Below, piece after piece: positions 9,313 through 20,084 of a stretch of 64,000 nt of DNA. The stretch is taken from NCBI GenBank assembly GCA_949316235.1, contig OX438750.1, positions 16,370,865 through 16,434,864 of the forward strand, given 5' to 3'. Positions within the stretch are counted from its first letter, which is position 1. Every line of letters starts with the position of its first letter. Under the pieces are notes generated by a model. It did not search any database. It was not told where the DNA came from and was given only the letters and a program-made list of their open reading frames with translations. Source of the DNA: Oegoconia quadripuncta (taxonomy: Eukaryota; Arthropoda; Insecta; Lepidoptera; Autostichidae). The translations under genes were made by a program, and so were the position numbers.

Positions 9313-9486
9313 TTTTTTAATTATTGTTGCTATTTTGGAGCCTATCCAAGGTGGACCGTGCGTGTGAGACCCAGCCCTTCAAATGCCAGATCCGTCTTAA
9401 CTCTTTAGAGCATCCTACTTTGGAGAACTATATAAAACACTAACGACCCGCCCCGGCTTCACACGGGTGCAATTACTATCTATATA
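9313..9486. repeat. Short lepidopteran repeat fragment
   Basis: GACCCGCCCCGGCTTCACAC at 9445-9464 matches a very common lepidopteran repeat motif I recall (CCCCGGCTTCGCACGGG). The remaining bases are unassigned. The TATA at 9483-9486 is a possible target duplication of the following MITE. Confidence 0.5.
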
Positions 9487-9976
9487 AGGTCTAACAAAAT
9501 TAACCCGACCAACGTTGCAGAGTGTATGTATAGGATGTACCTATTACGAAAAAAATAAAACATTAAAGTTAACAGATAAAAATAAAATTTAGAAATGTAT
9601 ATAGCGCGCGGCCACAACACACAAACACGTGCTGCGGTATCTTTGAAGACGCCGAAAGGCGACCACTCGCCGCTCGCCGCCGGCGCTTGCCCCGGCGCCG
9701 CGCCGCCGCGACCTGCTGTGATTGGTTGCGCCCTGTGCCCCGCCACTCTTGGCGTCTTCCATATCAATGGAACGTTGCCTGTTTTTTCTCATTGATAAAA
9801 CAAAGTACAATCGAAATGAAGTAAGTCTGTTAATGTGTATTTTCATTTGCACTTACATTTATTTTTTTTACTCGGAAACAAAATTTTTAAGACTAGTTTT
9901 TTTTATAAATACATTATTTTATTCTCATGTACGTGCAATTGCCCAAGTTTGTCGGGTTAATTTTATTAGACCCTGT
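9487..9976. mobile_element. MITE-N with GC-rich core (490 bp)
   Basis: Ends in ~30 bp inverted repeats: AGGTCTAACAAAATTAACCC on the left and GGGTTAATTTTATTAGACCC on the right. TATA flanks both sides. The interior at 9603-9750 is very GC-rich with many CpG, unlike the AT-rich surroundings. Overlapping frames on both strands are composition artefacts. Confidence 0.75.
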
Positions 9977-9989
9977 ATATGTAATTCTG

Positions 9990-10470
9990 CGCAACGTCTT
10001 CTCGGCCAAAAATTCTCATTGCTTGAAGACGAAAGTCTATAATCAAGGTGTGTTACCAGTGATGACTTATGGCACTGAAACGTGGTCTCTCACTATGGGC
10101 CTCGTAAAAAAACTAAGGTCACTCAATGAGCTAAGTAGAGGACCATGCTCGGCGTTTCACTGCTTGATTGAATCAGGAATGAAAAAATAGGCGAACGGAG
10201 GTCACTGACATAGCCCAGCGGATTAGCAAGTTGTAGGGCAAGGCACATAGTTCGAAGAACTGATGGCCGGTAAGGCATTAAAGACCTCGAGTGGAGACCA
10301 TGCGCCGACAAGTGCAGCGTAGACGTCCAATCACAAGGTGAACAGACGACCTGATAAAGGTCGCAGAAAATCGCTGGATGCAGACTGCTTCCAATCGGTT
10401 ACTCTGGAATTCTATGGGGAGGCCTATGTTCAGCAGTGGACGTACTCTGGCTGTTATGATGAATGTAATT
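9990..10470 (+). pseudogene. LINE (family R) RT C-terminal relic
   Basis: Translates in pieces to V-L-P-V-M-T-Y-G-T-E-T-W-S-L-T-M-G-L (10048-10103), then W-T-D-D-L-I-K-V-A-x-N-R-W-M-Q (10340-10385), typical of the C-terminal end of a lepidopteran endonuclease/reverse-transcriptase LINE (RTE-like by my recollection, clade uncertain). Stops and frameshifts break it, and the catalytic RT core lies upstream and is missing. It abuts MITE-N. Confidence 0.82.
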
Positions 10471-10634
10471 CTGAAGAAATTCTCTAAATGATAGTAAAAA
10501 CTGTATCAAAATCCATTGTATGGTTTAGAAGTAAAAGGGGAAACAGAGGTCTTTATAGGACCTTCCTATCCACATACTCGCTCCAATGACATCAAAATTA
10601 TATCAATGAAGGCCAACCTATTGACCGAACGTTA

Positions 10635-10871
10635 AATAATAATAATAAATATTTCAGACACTTACACCAATCATCTAGTCCCAAACTAAGCAAAGCTTGT
10701 GCTATGGATATTGGATAACGGATAAACACCCACAAAAATATTTATATAAACATCCAAGACTCGGGAATAAATGTTCGTATTCATCACACAAACATTTACC
10801 CCTCGCGGGCTTCGAACCCGCAACCGTTGGTTCCGCTGATAGGGTCACTATCCACTACACCAATCGGTCGT
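10635..10871 (-). repeat. SINE-B copy 1
   Basis: Minus-strand tRNA-headed SINE: box B complement GGCTTCGAACC (10808-10818) and head complement CACTACACCAATCGGTCG at the right end; body GTCCCAAACTAAGCAAAGC; tail of AATAATAATAA at the left. Nearly complete. Confidence 0.9.
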
Positions 10872-10879
10872 CAATAAAT

Positions 10880-11590
10880 CTTGTGTATTTGCAGATAACA
10901 CTCACCTATGTTTACGTTAATACCCTAACTTCAGTTTATTCTTGAACATTAAATATACAACTACCCACTAAACTGCCAAGTGGAAACGCTACCGGTATTT
11001 TAACTTTTACTCTCGTGGGAGTTATGAGTATTAAAATAAACTATAAAGTAGAAGGACTAAGCTGGTAACAATCCAAGGAGTCTGTAGCGATAGATAGTTA
11101 ACAGTTCGTTATTATAGTTATAAATCCTGTTGTGTGTACAGACTGGGATACTTTAATTTATTGTGAAAAGTATGTACCAATTTGACGAAACTCGAAAATT
11201 TGGTTACATCAAAGAAAGGGTACACAAAGGATTCTTTATTCCAACAAGTAGGCAGCTCTCTTAATTTGCAATGGTGTAAGAAAGTCAAAGCAAATTACAC
11301 ATCAACTTCATAATTACTCAAAGATAATTACGTATAATTACGAGATCGAATAAGGAAAGAAGAGACCCGTAAGTAAAACGAAAGTCAGCGACAGCTCAGC
11401 GGTTTAGTTGAAGTCGCCGGATGCAGGCCGCTTCCAACATCTACTTTGTTTAATTTAAGAATATTATATTATCATCATTTTAAGCAGACGAAATCACTTA
11501 TTTGTGCGTTTCATTCACGTCAGCGCACCACTACACTACACATTGTCCATTTGCATACTTCCACTCTCAATTTTCTTTCCTTTTTTTTTC
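10880..11590. other. Mostly unassigned; LINE-R scrap
   Basis: Only 11405-11443 (GAAGTCGCCGGATGCAGGCC-GCTTCCAAC) is recognisable, as a scrap of the family R LINE end. The rest is AT-rich without repeats or genes. Confidence 0.45.
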
Positions 11591-11599
11591 ATTTTTATG

Positions 11600-11900
11600 C
11601 TTGTTCCCGCGCGCCTCCTGGGTGATAGCTGAAAATCAGTGCTTGCTCGTTCATGGAGCATTTTTAATGCACTGAGCAATGACCTTGTTGCATGACTGTT
11701 GCACACATGCCCACATATAATGAATCGGCAGTAAGTCTTGAAGGTATTGGGAAAATTTTTAATGGTATATTTGTTTACATCTGTTTGTATTTGTTAAAAA
11801 TTGTATGTGTCTTGTGGCTTTCTTATTTGTTCATGTTTCTATCTTGTATGTGTGCCAGTTTATGCAATAAACTTTTTATCTATCTATCTATATATCAACA
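11600..11900 (+). repeat. LINE 3' end with ATCT tail
   Basis: GCTGAAAATCAGTGCTTGC then TTTTTAATGCACTGAGCAATG, followed by AT-rich DNA, GCAATAAACTTTTTATCTAT and a (ATCT)n run. The layout matches LINE ends that finish in a microsatellite instead of poly(A). Confidence 0.5.
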
Positions 11901-13080
11901 GGTCCGAAATCTGTAGGGGAGACCTGTTCAGCAGTTATTGTCCTGAATCAATGATAGAGCCACTGATTATATACCTAAGTGCCGCAAAGCGAACCTTATG
12001 CATATAGCATTAAGGACTACAGTTGACCTAAATAAGGAACACTGAACAGAAAAAGGCAGTATTTAACCTCATTTAGACTCATTTTATTTATACAATGCCT
12101 ACGAGGAATTTGATTTGATACCTTACAGTGTTTTCATTAGAAAATACCAGGTACACAGGTACCCAGGATTTCCTCAATCGCTTCAACTATTACTACTGAA
12201 TAATTCCATACATCAATCAATTGTATCTCGCTAACGAGTACGTTTTCTCTAACACATATGCATAGGGAAGCCATAATTTAGACATTGGCTCAGTCAGTAA
12301 CTCATAGCTGGACTGGTGACAGGTTGATTTGGCATGTACACAAATAATACTAACCCATATACATAATACCTATAAAGTGCTTGTTAAGCAACGACTACAC
12401 TTTCGACCATTTCGACTAATGAAACCTGTATAACCTATAGGATAATAACATTGCCTTGCTTATACATTTTTGAATTTTGCAAATTTGTCAGGAATAATCA
12501 TAATTTGTACCAATACCGTAAAAACTCATGCTACCTCCTACTCGATTAGAAGTGCATTGGTCGTCCTTATGTTATGTCGATAAAATATATATAATAAATT
12601 ACCAATACATTTAATTAATACAAATACATTTTTAAATAAATTAAAACAGTTATTAATTACTAAATGTTACTATAACATAAATGAATATTTCGAAGATGAA
12701 TTATTAAGAAACAGTATAGAATATTCACGATTTTATAAATATGACAAATAGTAAAGAAACAAATATAGTATAATCTATAATAAAGAAACAAATAGTATAA
12801 TCTGAACATTTACTCCTCTCAGCTATTGCTGTGCCCATCAGGGTCCACAATTGAACCTTTAAATAGTTTGACATCATAACTAACATCGTGGAACGCAATA
12901 AAGAAGTTGAATTAGAAACCTATTAGATTGCCAAACTCATCAGGATAATAAATAAATCATATTATGGATCTCTAATGAAGTTAAGTGGCCTTTTTCTCTC
13001 AAGTAATTCGATAGGTCGGGTGTCATACAGTCCTATAAAAGTTCTATAAAAGTTGACAGGTTATACTGAGGCCATCTTGC
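11901..13080. other. AT-rich, nothing recognised
   Basis: About 1.2 kb of AT-rich DNA. Direct partial repeats of AAAGAAACAAATAGTATAATC near 12755-12800 are the only structure. No gene evidence. Confidence 0.5.
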
Positions 13081-13084
13081 TAGG

Positions 13085-13275
13085 CCCGAACTAATTAGTC
13101 CATCTCATATTATGTGAGGCTGGCCAAGTTGCCACATCCATTGCAGAAGTCGCAGAGCAAGATTTCTGCAAGGCGGCTGGAGTCCCTGAAAATGGAGAAC
13201 TGAAGTTCGAATTTTGTGGTATACCATACAAGAGGTCTATATCTAGCAGTGGCCTAGGATGGGTTGGTTGATGAT
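13085..13275 (+). repeat. LINE 3' end, TGATGAT-type
   Basis: GAGGCTGGCCAAGTTGCC, GCAAGGCGGCTGGAGTCC and CTAGCAGTGGCCTAGGATGG followed by GGTTGATGAT. The final GCAGTGG..GATGAT layout is that of LINE C-termini elsewhere in the window. No frame is open throughout. Confidence 0.5.
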
Positions 13276-13413
13276 AAACTTATCATATTAACTAGAAGAC
13301 TTGTCAATTTCAAAAACGCTGTTTTAAAATGGAAACAAGAATGTAGACAGACTGGCCGACTCCGTTCATAATGCTCCGATTTCTGCGCTTCTATTTAGAT
13401 CCATTACCGCGCG

Positions 13414-13587
13414 TAGCCAAATGTTCTCATATATAAATCACTATTTTATGTGCACGACAGTGAGTCTCTTAACAACTGAGATTAATCTCAGATTTCTATT
13501 ATAAATTAACTGAGATTAATCTCAGTTGCTAAGAGACTTACTGTCGTGCACATAAAATAGTGCTTTATATATGAGAACATTTGGCTA
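13414..13587. mobile_element. Near-perfect palindromic MITE
   Basis: Arms of ~76 bp: 13414-13490 and 13511-13587 are inverted copies with only a few mismatches (ends TAGCCAAATGTTCTC / GAGAACATTTGGCTA). Each arm also contains its own GAGATTAATCTC palindrome. The loop is ~20 bp. TA at both edges may be the target duplication. Confidence 0.85.
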
Positions 13588-13599
13588 TTATATTTAAAC

Positions 13600-14715
13600 T
13601 GTTTCTCTAGCTCCAACCAAAGCTAAGTTTTGGGCTAGTCCGCTCATCTCTGTCTCTGTTGTCATTTTTAAAATGTGTGATGTCCATTTTTTAAACACGG
13701 AACAAAATACACTTACTAGGAACGCATGAAATAACAAACGGCTACACTATGTGTAGTTAGTGAGCACTGTGCTTACTCTGGGCGTAAATAACAATCTGCG
13801 CAAACGAGCCGTGTTGATGTTGATACTATGAGTCGACACAAATCACGCGCGCGTGTCTGGCACCGTCGCAGGCGCAGCACACATTGCAAACACCCACGCG
13901 GCGCGACGATATGTGGAATGCCATTGTGCGAACTGTCTATAGTTTCTGATGGCCTGGTACTTTGCGCTTAGGAACTGATAGAGGTTTGTTTAATATAAGT
14001 CCATACATTCTAATCAAGCCAACGACCATTTTGCAATTATTTGCCCTGTGTAAACGCATGATTCTGATGGCAAAGTAACCGTGATTACAAAATCCAGTCA
14101 AAAGTTATGGCCTCGTTATTCTACTATCGAATCTTTAAGCAATGACACTTGTTCTTTCAGCGATAGTTTCAATGAGATTTAAAATCATCTGTAATTACTG
14201 TTACTCCACATTCCAAATGATTATTTTAATGTGTGTCCAATTCGTCAAACAGTTTTTCAGAGGTTCGATTTTAATTCACACTTGTAGTTTCTACAAATAA
14301 ATCCAGTTCTGAATGGTACTCGGACTCATTTCACTATTTACCCACTGGATCTGTTTTGCAAGACACGTCGACACTAACATAAACCAGTGGCTCGGTCGTT
14401 ACTCATAATGCTATGATAATTCCAGCACTGCTGCATCTAGAGTGCACGAGTCGCTTGCTCTACGCACTACCATTGTGAAAACGTAGCGTTTAAAATACCT
14501 TCGGCATCATTAAAAGTCCAATTGATATGACCTTTACCTGCATCTGTGATCACAGAAATAATCTTGCAAATGAAAGAAAAAAGTCTCAATTTCCTCTCTC
14601 AATTAGCTCACTATTTTGATATATATGTGTACATTTAGTTTCGTTATGCTATATAAAATACAATTCCTAAGTGCAGATCATAGATTTCTATAACAACAGT
14701 TTCCACCTTTCGGGT
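13600..14715. other. Unassigned; small CpG-rich patch
   Basis: 13840-13920 is locally GC/CpG-rich (CACGCGCGCGTGTC, CACGCGGCGCGACG) within AT-rich DNA. A regulatory role is possible but unsupported. No repeats recognised. Confidence 0.35.
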
Positions 14716-15229
14716 GGTCCCACACTGCACTTGCCTATGCCTGGTTTCCACTCCAACGTCACAGTACTACGACGTGTATAACATGACACTTCATTCTATT
14801 TGTACAAACATGAAACCGTTCGCCTTGATTTATGTAATTATGACTGATTATCTCAGAATATTTCCTGTCCATCCGACTATTCTTCACACTGCTTTTAAGC
14901 ATCAAAGAAAACATAAAAGAAGGTATTACCTTGTCTATCTGCCAAAATATAGTACTCGTAAGTTATATTGGCAGCCTAATACATCATATGAGTATGGATC
15001 TAGACACAAGCGTTTTTGTAGCTCAGTGCGTATCATCTCGAGGGCTGATCCTCATAAATATATGAATTCGTTAACAAAACACACGGACGCACATGCATCG
15101 ACTTTGCATTCTCTACACACGACGCTTAGATATTTATTTATAATCCCAACGAAGGAATTTTCTATTAAGTTCGATTATAAACTCTACAATTGGAACATCA
15201 TACATTGTAAGTCTGTCATTTACATTTAG
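14714..15229 (+). other. 171-codon open frame, probably not a gene
   Basis: The longest frame outside recognised elements. It begins within a scrap of family R LINE on the opposite strand (14716-14755). The translation is rich in Y, H, K and T, with no domain, signal peptide or repeat I recognise. No splice or promoter evidence. A chance frame is the best reading; a lineage-specific gene cannot be excluded. Confidence 0.2.
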
Positions 15230-15344
15230 TAGTATGATAATAATAGGAATTACGCTAATGGTCATATCATACATTAATATGGAAAGACAATTTTGAAGAA
15301 AGACCATACTCTGCTCATAAAGTTTTTTGAATTTCAAGGAAATC

Positions 15345-15660
15345 TTGAAGTAACCCCTCTGTGGTTCCATGTAAGCAAAACAAGAATTAAGATTAATAAA
15401 ATAGACTTCGCAGGTCCGATTTCCAGCGGAATACAAGTTTATCACTCGGTTCGTTTGGTAATAGAGAATTCCAAATGACAAAGGTGACTTGACTAGCTAC
15501 CACAAAGTTTTATTTGTCTGTCGCCAAACAGAAATGTCGAAAGCATTGTTGTGTCCCGTCAGTGTGCAATAAGATTGCCCATCAAATTCCGAATGAGGGC
15601 ACTTCTACCTTCCGCTTCACCTTACTTCTTTGGCCTCACCAGCACTTAATATAAAGTGTC
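15345..15660 (+). repeat. Ancient SINE-A relic
   Basis: Highly diverged but collinear with SINE-A: CTCTGTGGTTCCATGTAA (head), GGTCCGATTTCCAGCGG (box B region), CACTCGGTTCGTTTGGTA, GACTAGCTACCAC, CAAACAGAAATGTCGA, GCATTGTTGTGTCCCG, then CACTTCTACCTTCCGC. It is far older than the other copies. Confidence 0.75.
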
Positions 15661-15859
15661 GCTGGCCAGTTGCGTACACACTTACTTTCATACTCCTTGG
15701 ATTATCGAGAATATTATATTACGATACTCCACGAAGCACAGTTTAGAATTAAGACAGTTACTCATGTGGCATTAATGTTTCAACCTCTAAGTTTATAACT
15801 GTCTATCTTTGACACTCTTACTCTCAACCCTAAGCTTTGTAAGATTTTCTATTTTTGTC

Positions 15860-16110
15860 TTCCTCTTCCTTCACCATCTCGGTGTTATGTGTTTGACGGC
15901 GTTGTATGTGTCTGTGTGTATTGTATCTCAATAACGCGTGGTCAGATTACACATGGGCAAAGGTTCTTAGGCATGTTTAAAGAAAACTTTTATTTTACAT
16001 TTAATACAGTTGTTTTGATAATATTATTTTGTTCAGTTCTTCGGGGATTTTCTCAAATTTCAATTATTCGTCGACATAAAGTTCAGTTACATTTCTATTC
16101 TTATTTGAGT
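15860..16110 (+). repeat. P-type repeat, degraded
   Basis: GGTGTTATGTGTTTGACGGC, a TGTGTGT run, ATAACGCGTGGTC, and GGTTCTTAGGCATGTTTAAA. The same blocks occur at 41105-41275. Class unknown. Confidence 0.55.
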
Positions 16111-16149
16111 GTAGGAATTATAGCAAAATGTATATAACACAAGTCTCTA

Positions 16150-16240
16150 ACCGTGGATATTGTTCCGATCATTGTTAATGTTGGAATGGGATATCTCTGA
16201 CCACCCCATTTGGGATAAAAGTCATGATGTACAATGAATA
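16150..16240 (+). repeat. S-type repeat fragment
   Basis: GGGATATCTCTGACCACCCC followed by ATTTGGGATAAA. Matches, in either orientation, 37785-37830, 47795-47825 and 49075-49115. Confidence 0.6.
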
Positions 16241-17260
16241 GAATTAGATACGCCTGATATTAAAAACCCGAACGTTTAAAATTTAGCTACCGTAAACACT
16301 AACGTCATTAACCCTATAACCTCATGGGAGTTAGAAACCTACGCGGGATTGTAGACCACCTCGGGCAACGGATGCACCAGTTCTACAGAACTGAAGAAGA
16401 CGGCCAGAGAATTCTGACTCTCATCGGTCTTGTGTGTAAACATAGCAATTGGCTATTTTAGAGACAGACCATTGAACCTTCTATCAAAATACTCTTATCA
16501 CATCAATTTATAGTAGAATGAAATACCTTATTGGCAGAATCGAGCGATGAATTCTTGAATGAATCAAAAACAGTACGAAATTTACAGTATAGTTAGGAGA
16601 AAATCATATGTATCGCTTTGGAATTATCCAAAGCGATTCTTTCTATTAAGAAAGAAAGGAAGTTATTGATTAGAGTTGTAGCAACTATTCCGAAATAAGA
16701 ACACATCCGTTTCAAAATAATAAGCTAAAATCGTGTTATTGTCTGTTGTTCATAGCTACTGCCGACGTGGTGTCGCACTAGCGTGGTAGCTTTGTTCTGT
16801 CCTTAGTCGGATTCTCCATAACGCCTTTCTTTGGTCCCCACGACCCCCTGAAAAACGCTAAAGTATTTGTCTTCAAATTAATAATTATTGTCAAACGCGA
16901 ATGACGTCAGGATAACACAATTACCTTCGAGGTCACTAACACTAAAACTCCTATCACAATATTAATAAGATAATGCCAACCTGTTGCCATTAAGCGCGGT
17001 TGCGCGGTGCGCGGCGCGGGCGCAGCGTGTCCGCTGCCGTGGGCGAGCGGTAGCGCCCACGGTATCGAAGGACAATGTACCGTAAGAGAAACACACGCTA
17101 CAGGACGATCGGCTGTTACGTGCTAATATATTGTACGTATGAGATGATATGGAGCAGTGTGGTATTGATTAATAAAGAGCATAGTAAGGATGGAGGAAAG
17201 TAGAGATATAAAATTAAAAATTATAAAAACCTATAAAAATACTGACCTATCAATAACAAT
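16241..17260. other. Unassigned; hairpins and a GC patch
   Basis: 16613-16639 holds ATCGCTTTGG / CCAAAGCGAT in inverted orientation, followed by CTTTCT / AGAAAG. 16993-17063 is CpG-rich with a perfect CCGTGGGCG / CGCCCACGG stem (17037-17062). The GC patch could be a promoter or an element core; no transcript is visible. Confidence 0.35.
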
Positions 17261-17261
17261 A

Positions 17262-17512
17262 CAAGTTTAAAAACCAAAAAATTCGACAGCGTATTTTGCA
17301 TTCCACGGACACCATGTTTGCTTTTTCACCATAAAATGTATTCTATGACACTCCAGGAATCAAGACGAATCTAGCGACACCATGCACTTCGAAATTGATC
17401 AAGCCCTTGAGGCTACACGAGGTAACTTAGAAATCTACATAGATGCGTACATACATACACTCGCAAAACATTATCCTCCTTCCTTGGGATGTCGGGTAGA
17501 AATCAAAAACAA
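17262..17512 (+). repeat. Q repeat, copy 1
   Basis: Runs from AAAAACCAAAAAATTCGACA through ATAAAATGTATTCTATGACA and ACACCATGCACTTCG to CCTCCTTCCTTGGGA-TGTCGGGTA. Near-identical layouts occur at 37512, 44645 and 50852 (plus) and 17868 (minus). Non-coding; class unknown. Confidence 0.8.
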
Positions 17513-17587
17513 GACGAAATAACTCAATTGAGCTGTTTTTCGTACATAACGTTTTTTTATACCGACCGACCGATTTATTCTTATGAT

Positions 17588-17836
17588 GACCGATTGGTGT
17601 AGTGGTTAGTGACCCTGTCAGCGAAACCAACGGTTGCGGGTTCGAATCCCGCGGTGGGTAAATGTTTGTGTGATGAATATGAACATTTATTCCTGAGTCA
17701 TGGATGTTTATATAAATATTTATGTATGTTTATCCGTTATCTAGTATCCATAGTACAAGCTTTGCTTAGTTTGGGACTAGTTGATTGGTGTAAGTGTCCG
17801 AAATATTTATTATTATTTATTATTATTATTATTATA
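17588..17836 (+). repeat. SINE-B copy 2
   Basis: Complete: head GACCGATTGGTGTAGTGG, box B GGTTCGAATCC (17640-17650), body with GTTATCTAGTATCCATAG, and a (TTA)n tail. It lies between two inverted Q repeats. Confidence 0.93.
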
Positions 17837-17867
17837 GGTAAATATTTATACCTGAGTTCGGATATTT

Positions 17868-18356
17868 AGAATATTTTTACCCGACTGCCCAAAGAAAGAG
17901 GGTAATGTTTTTCGAGTATATGTATGTATGTAGATTTCCATGTTACCTCATGTGACCTAAACGGCTTCACCGATTTCGAAGTGCAAGGTGTCGTTAGATT
18001 CGTCTTGATCCCTGGGCCTGCAGTCTCGACATAGATAGCGATCGTTATGTTATCGAATTCGGTCGTTAAGTCCTAACGATCTTATTCTAAATGTTATAGC
18101 GTTCATAATCATATCGGTTTTTGTTGGAAGCCTGAATCGTAGTTTCAATGGAAACCGATATTTTAATACTAAAGACTCTAATTCTCCAATTAAAATAACA
18201 TTGTTAGGAGTTAACGACCGAAATCGGTAGTATAGCGATCGCTATCTATGTCGAGGCTGCGGGGGCTGGAGTGTCATAGAATACATTTTATGGTAAATAA
18301 TCCAACATGGCGCCCGCGAAATGCAAAATATGCTGTCGGGTTTTTGGTTTTTAAAC
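17868..18356 (-). repeat. Q repeat, copy 2, interrupted
   Basis: Reverse-oriented Q: starts TTTTTACCCGACTGCCCAA and ends GTCGGGTTTTTGGTTTTTA. It is split around 18020/18258 by the MITE at 18025-18255. With copy 1 it forms an inverted pair around SINE-B. Confidence 0.82.
18025..18255. mobile_element. MITE nested in Q (231 bp)
   Basis: Perfect 20 bp terminal inverted repeats CTCGACATAGATAGCGATCG, extended by a weaker subterminal inverted match (TTCGGTCGTTAA region) to ~65 bp. Flanks CCTGCAG and GCTGCGG hint at a diverged ~8 bp target duplication, which would suit hAT, but this is weak. Confidence 0.85.
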
Positions 18357-18879
18357 TGATTATTAAAGTTTATATTCAGGAATGTCTTTTTATAAAAATA
18401 TTGATACCTGTTTTTCAATTCCTTCCATCGAGGCCTATCATTTGATACCGATTTCGATGGAGTGCTGGAATTTGTGGTCAAGTGTGACAAAATGACTGGA
18501 TAGCATCTGACACTCCCGGGACTTGTACGAATCTAACGACACCCATTTGTCCATTTTGGCTGTGTTTTATATTTGATATAAAACATTACTTTTAGTCAAA
18601 ATACAAGTTACGATGGATGATTTACATTGGCTTCACTTCTTGTATCAAATTCTAATTTCAAAATTTCAATTTATTTCAACGTAAGATATCAAATACGCTT
18701 TACTGTTCAATTAAGGAAGGCACATTTAAATATCTTATAAAATATAGAAACAAATTAGGCTAATGAAAACCTATAATCTCGGAATTCAATACGAGTAATT
18801 AATAATATCATTCGTTAATGTCAGTTTAAATGATCTGAAAATAATAACAGGGCTGGTTGCATTTGTCTATCAGTCAGTA
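18357..18879. other. Q scrap and unassigned DNA
   Basis: 18505-18545 (TGACACTCCCGGGACTTG, CGAATCTAACGACACC) is a further scrap of Q. 18422-18435 (TTCCATCGAGGCCT) and 18452-18465 (GATTTCGATGGAGT) are partly complementary. Nothing else recognised. Confidence 0.4.
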
Positions 18880-19211
18880 TTTTTTTTATCAACAACGGGT
18901 TAGCACTTGACCTCAATCACACCTGATGTTAAGTGAAGATGAGGCCGAAAGTGGTAGTGTACTGACCCGGTAACCCCATCTTATTTGGGGGACTGGCTAT
19001 CTTAACTCTGACAACCAGAACACAACAATGCTATTGACATTGCTGTTTGGCGGTAGATTTAGATAAGATGATGGTAGGTAGCCAGGCGGACATTTAATAT
19101 GCCCTACCACCAACCAAACGGAGTAATAAAATATGTACCCCGCTGGGGATCGAATCCGCGACCTCCGAAACGTAAACCCAATGTTGTTTTACATTGAGCC
19201 ACGGAGGCGGT
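18880..19211 (-). repeat. SINE-A copy 4 (CATCTTATTTG subtype)
   Basis: Full-length on the minus strand: T9 at the left (poly A), box B complement GGGATCGAATCC, head complement TTGAGCCACGGAGGCGG at the right end. Carries the subtype bases CCCCATCTTATTTGGGG and GAGGCCGAA. Confidence 0.92.
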
Positions 19212-19344
19212 TAAAATGTATGGTCTGTGTGTGTTTAAATGGTCAGTATGTCAAATCTACTACCGCTTCAGAAAGGGAAGTCATCTGAAATCAAAAAGAG
19301 TCGGTGCAAGAAAGCTTAAATCAGAGTCTTACCGCTATAGATGA

Positions 19345-19562
19345 GGATCCATACTGAGCGATGGCCCATTTGTGGTACAGATACACATATAACTCTATTA
19401 TAAGATGTAACAGTTGTACTTAATTTCAGTTTTTATTTTTATTACTGTGAAATAAGGCTACATTTTGTAAGAATAACACCAAGCAGAATGATTGTTGCGT
19501 CGAATATTTTTGTATGTGTTTCTGTAATATGCATATAAACGCTTTATCTATCTATTTATCTA
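19345..19562 (+). repeat. LINE 3' end E with ATCT tail
   Basis: CTGAGCGATGGCCCATTTGT near the start, ATAAACGCTTTATCTATC and an (ATCT)-like tail at the end. It resembles the insert at 60857-61050, which has CTGAGCTGTGACCCATTTGT in the same relative place. Confidence 0.6.
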
Positions 19563-20084
19563 TTTTAAGTAAGGTTAAAATATTTAAAATTTTGTGAGGT
19601 GATCCCCGCATCCACTTTCAACTCTTACAGCCGAATCAACTTGACCAACAAAGGATTTGAGCACCAAATTGATTGAAAATAATAACACCCCGTATATGAA
19701 TAGTCCCGTGGCGTTTCTATTTCGCGTTTTATAGGGTACCGGGTAACACCTGATTATCTAACATTGCATTGTGCTGAGCGGTTTATACTCGACTAGTTGT
19801 CTTTATAGATATCGGATATTAATGTAAATGCTGCGCCATTTCCGCTTAATGGCTCTTTAACGTTGTAATTTACGTCTGAATTTTGTCTCGCATTTGGAGA
19901 AAAATTGAGATGTTATGAGAGTTCACAATGAATCAAAAGTGAAAAAGGTCATCCCAAGCGGGTCACAGTCTTTGGACTAGTGTTGTATACTTGAGAAACA
20001 ATAAGAATATCTATACTATTGATGAAGGACAAAACTGTCGATACTATTGAATATAAATACTTTCGGAATTATCGATATTAATCT
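19563..20084. other. Unassigned
   Basis: Contains a direct partial repeat: GAAACAATAAGAATATCTAT-ACTATTGATGA (19994) recurs in altered form at 20559-20590 (GAAACAGTAAGAATATTGCG), bracketing the W repeat copy. No gene evidence. Confidence 0.4.

Noticed and set aside
9589..9852. Gene in the GC-rich core of MITE-N
   Set aside because: Frames are alanine/arginine/glycine-rich on both strands, a product of GC content; no motif and no start context.
16993..17065. CpG island promoter of a host gene
   Set aside because: Only ~70 bp, no recognisable exon on either side; listed only as a GC patch.
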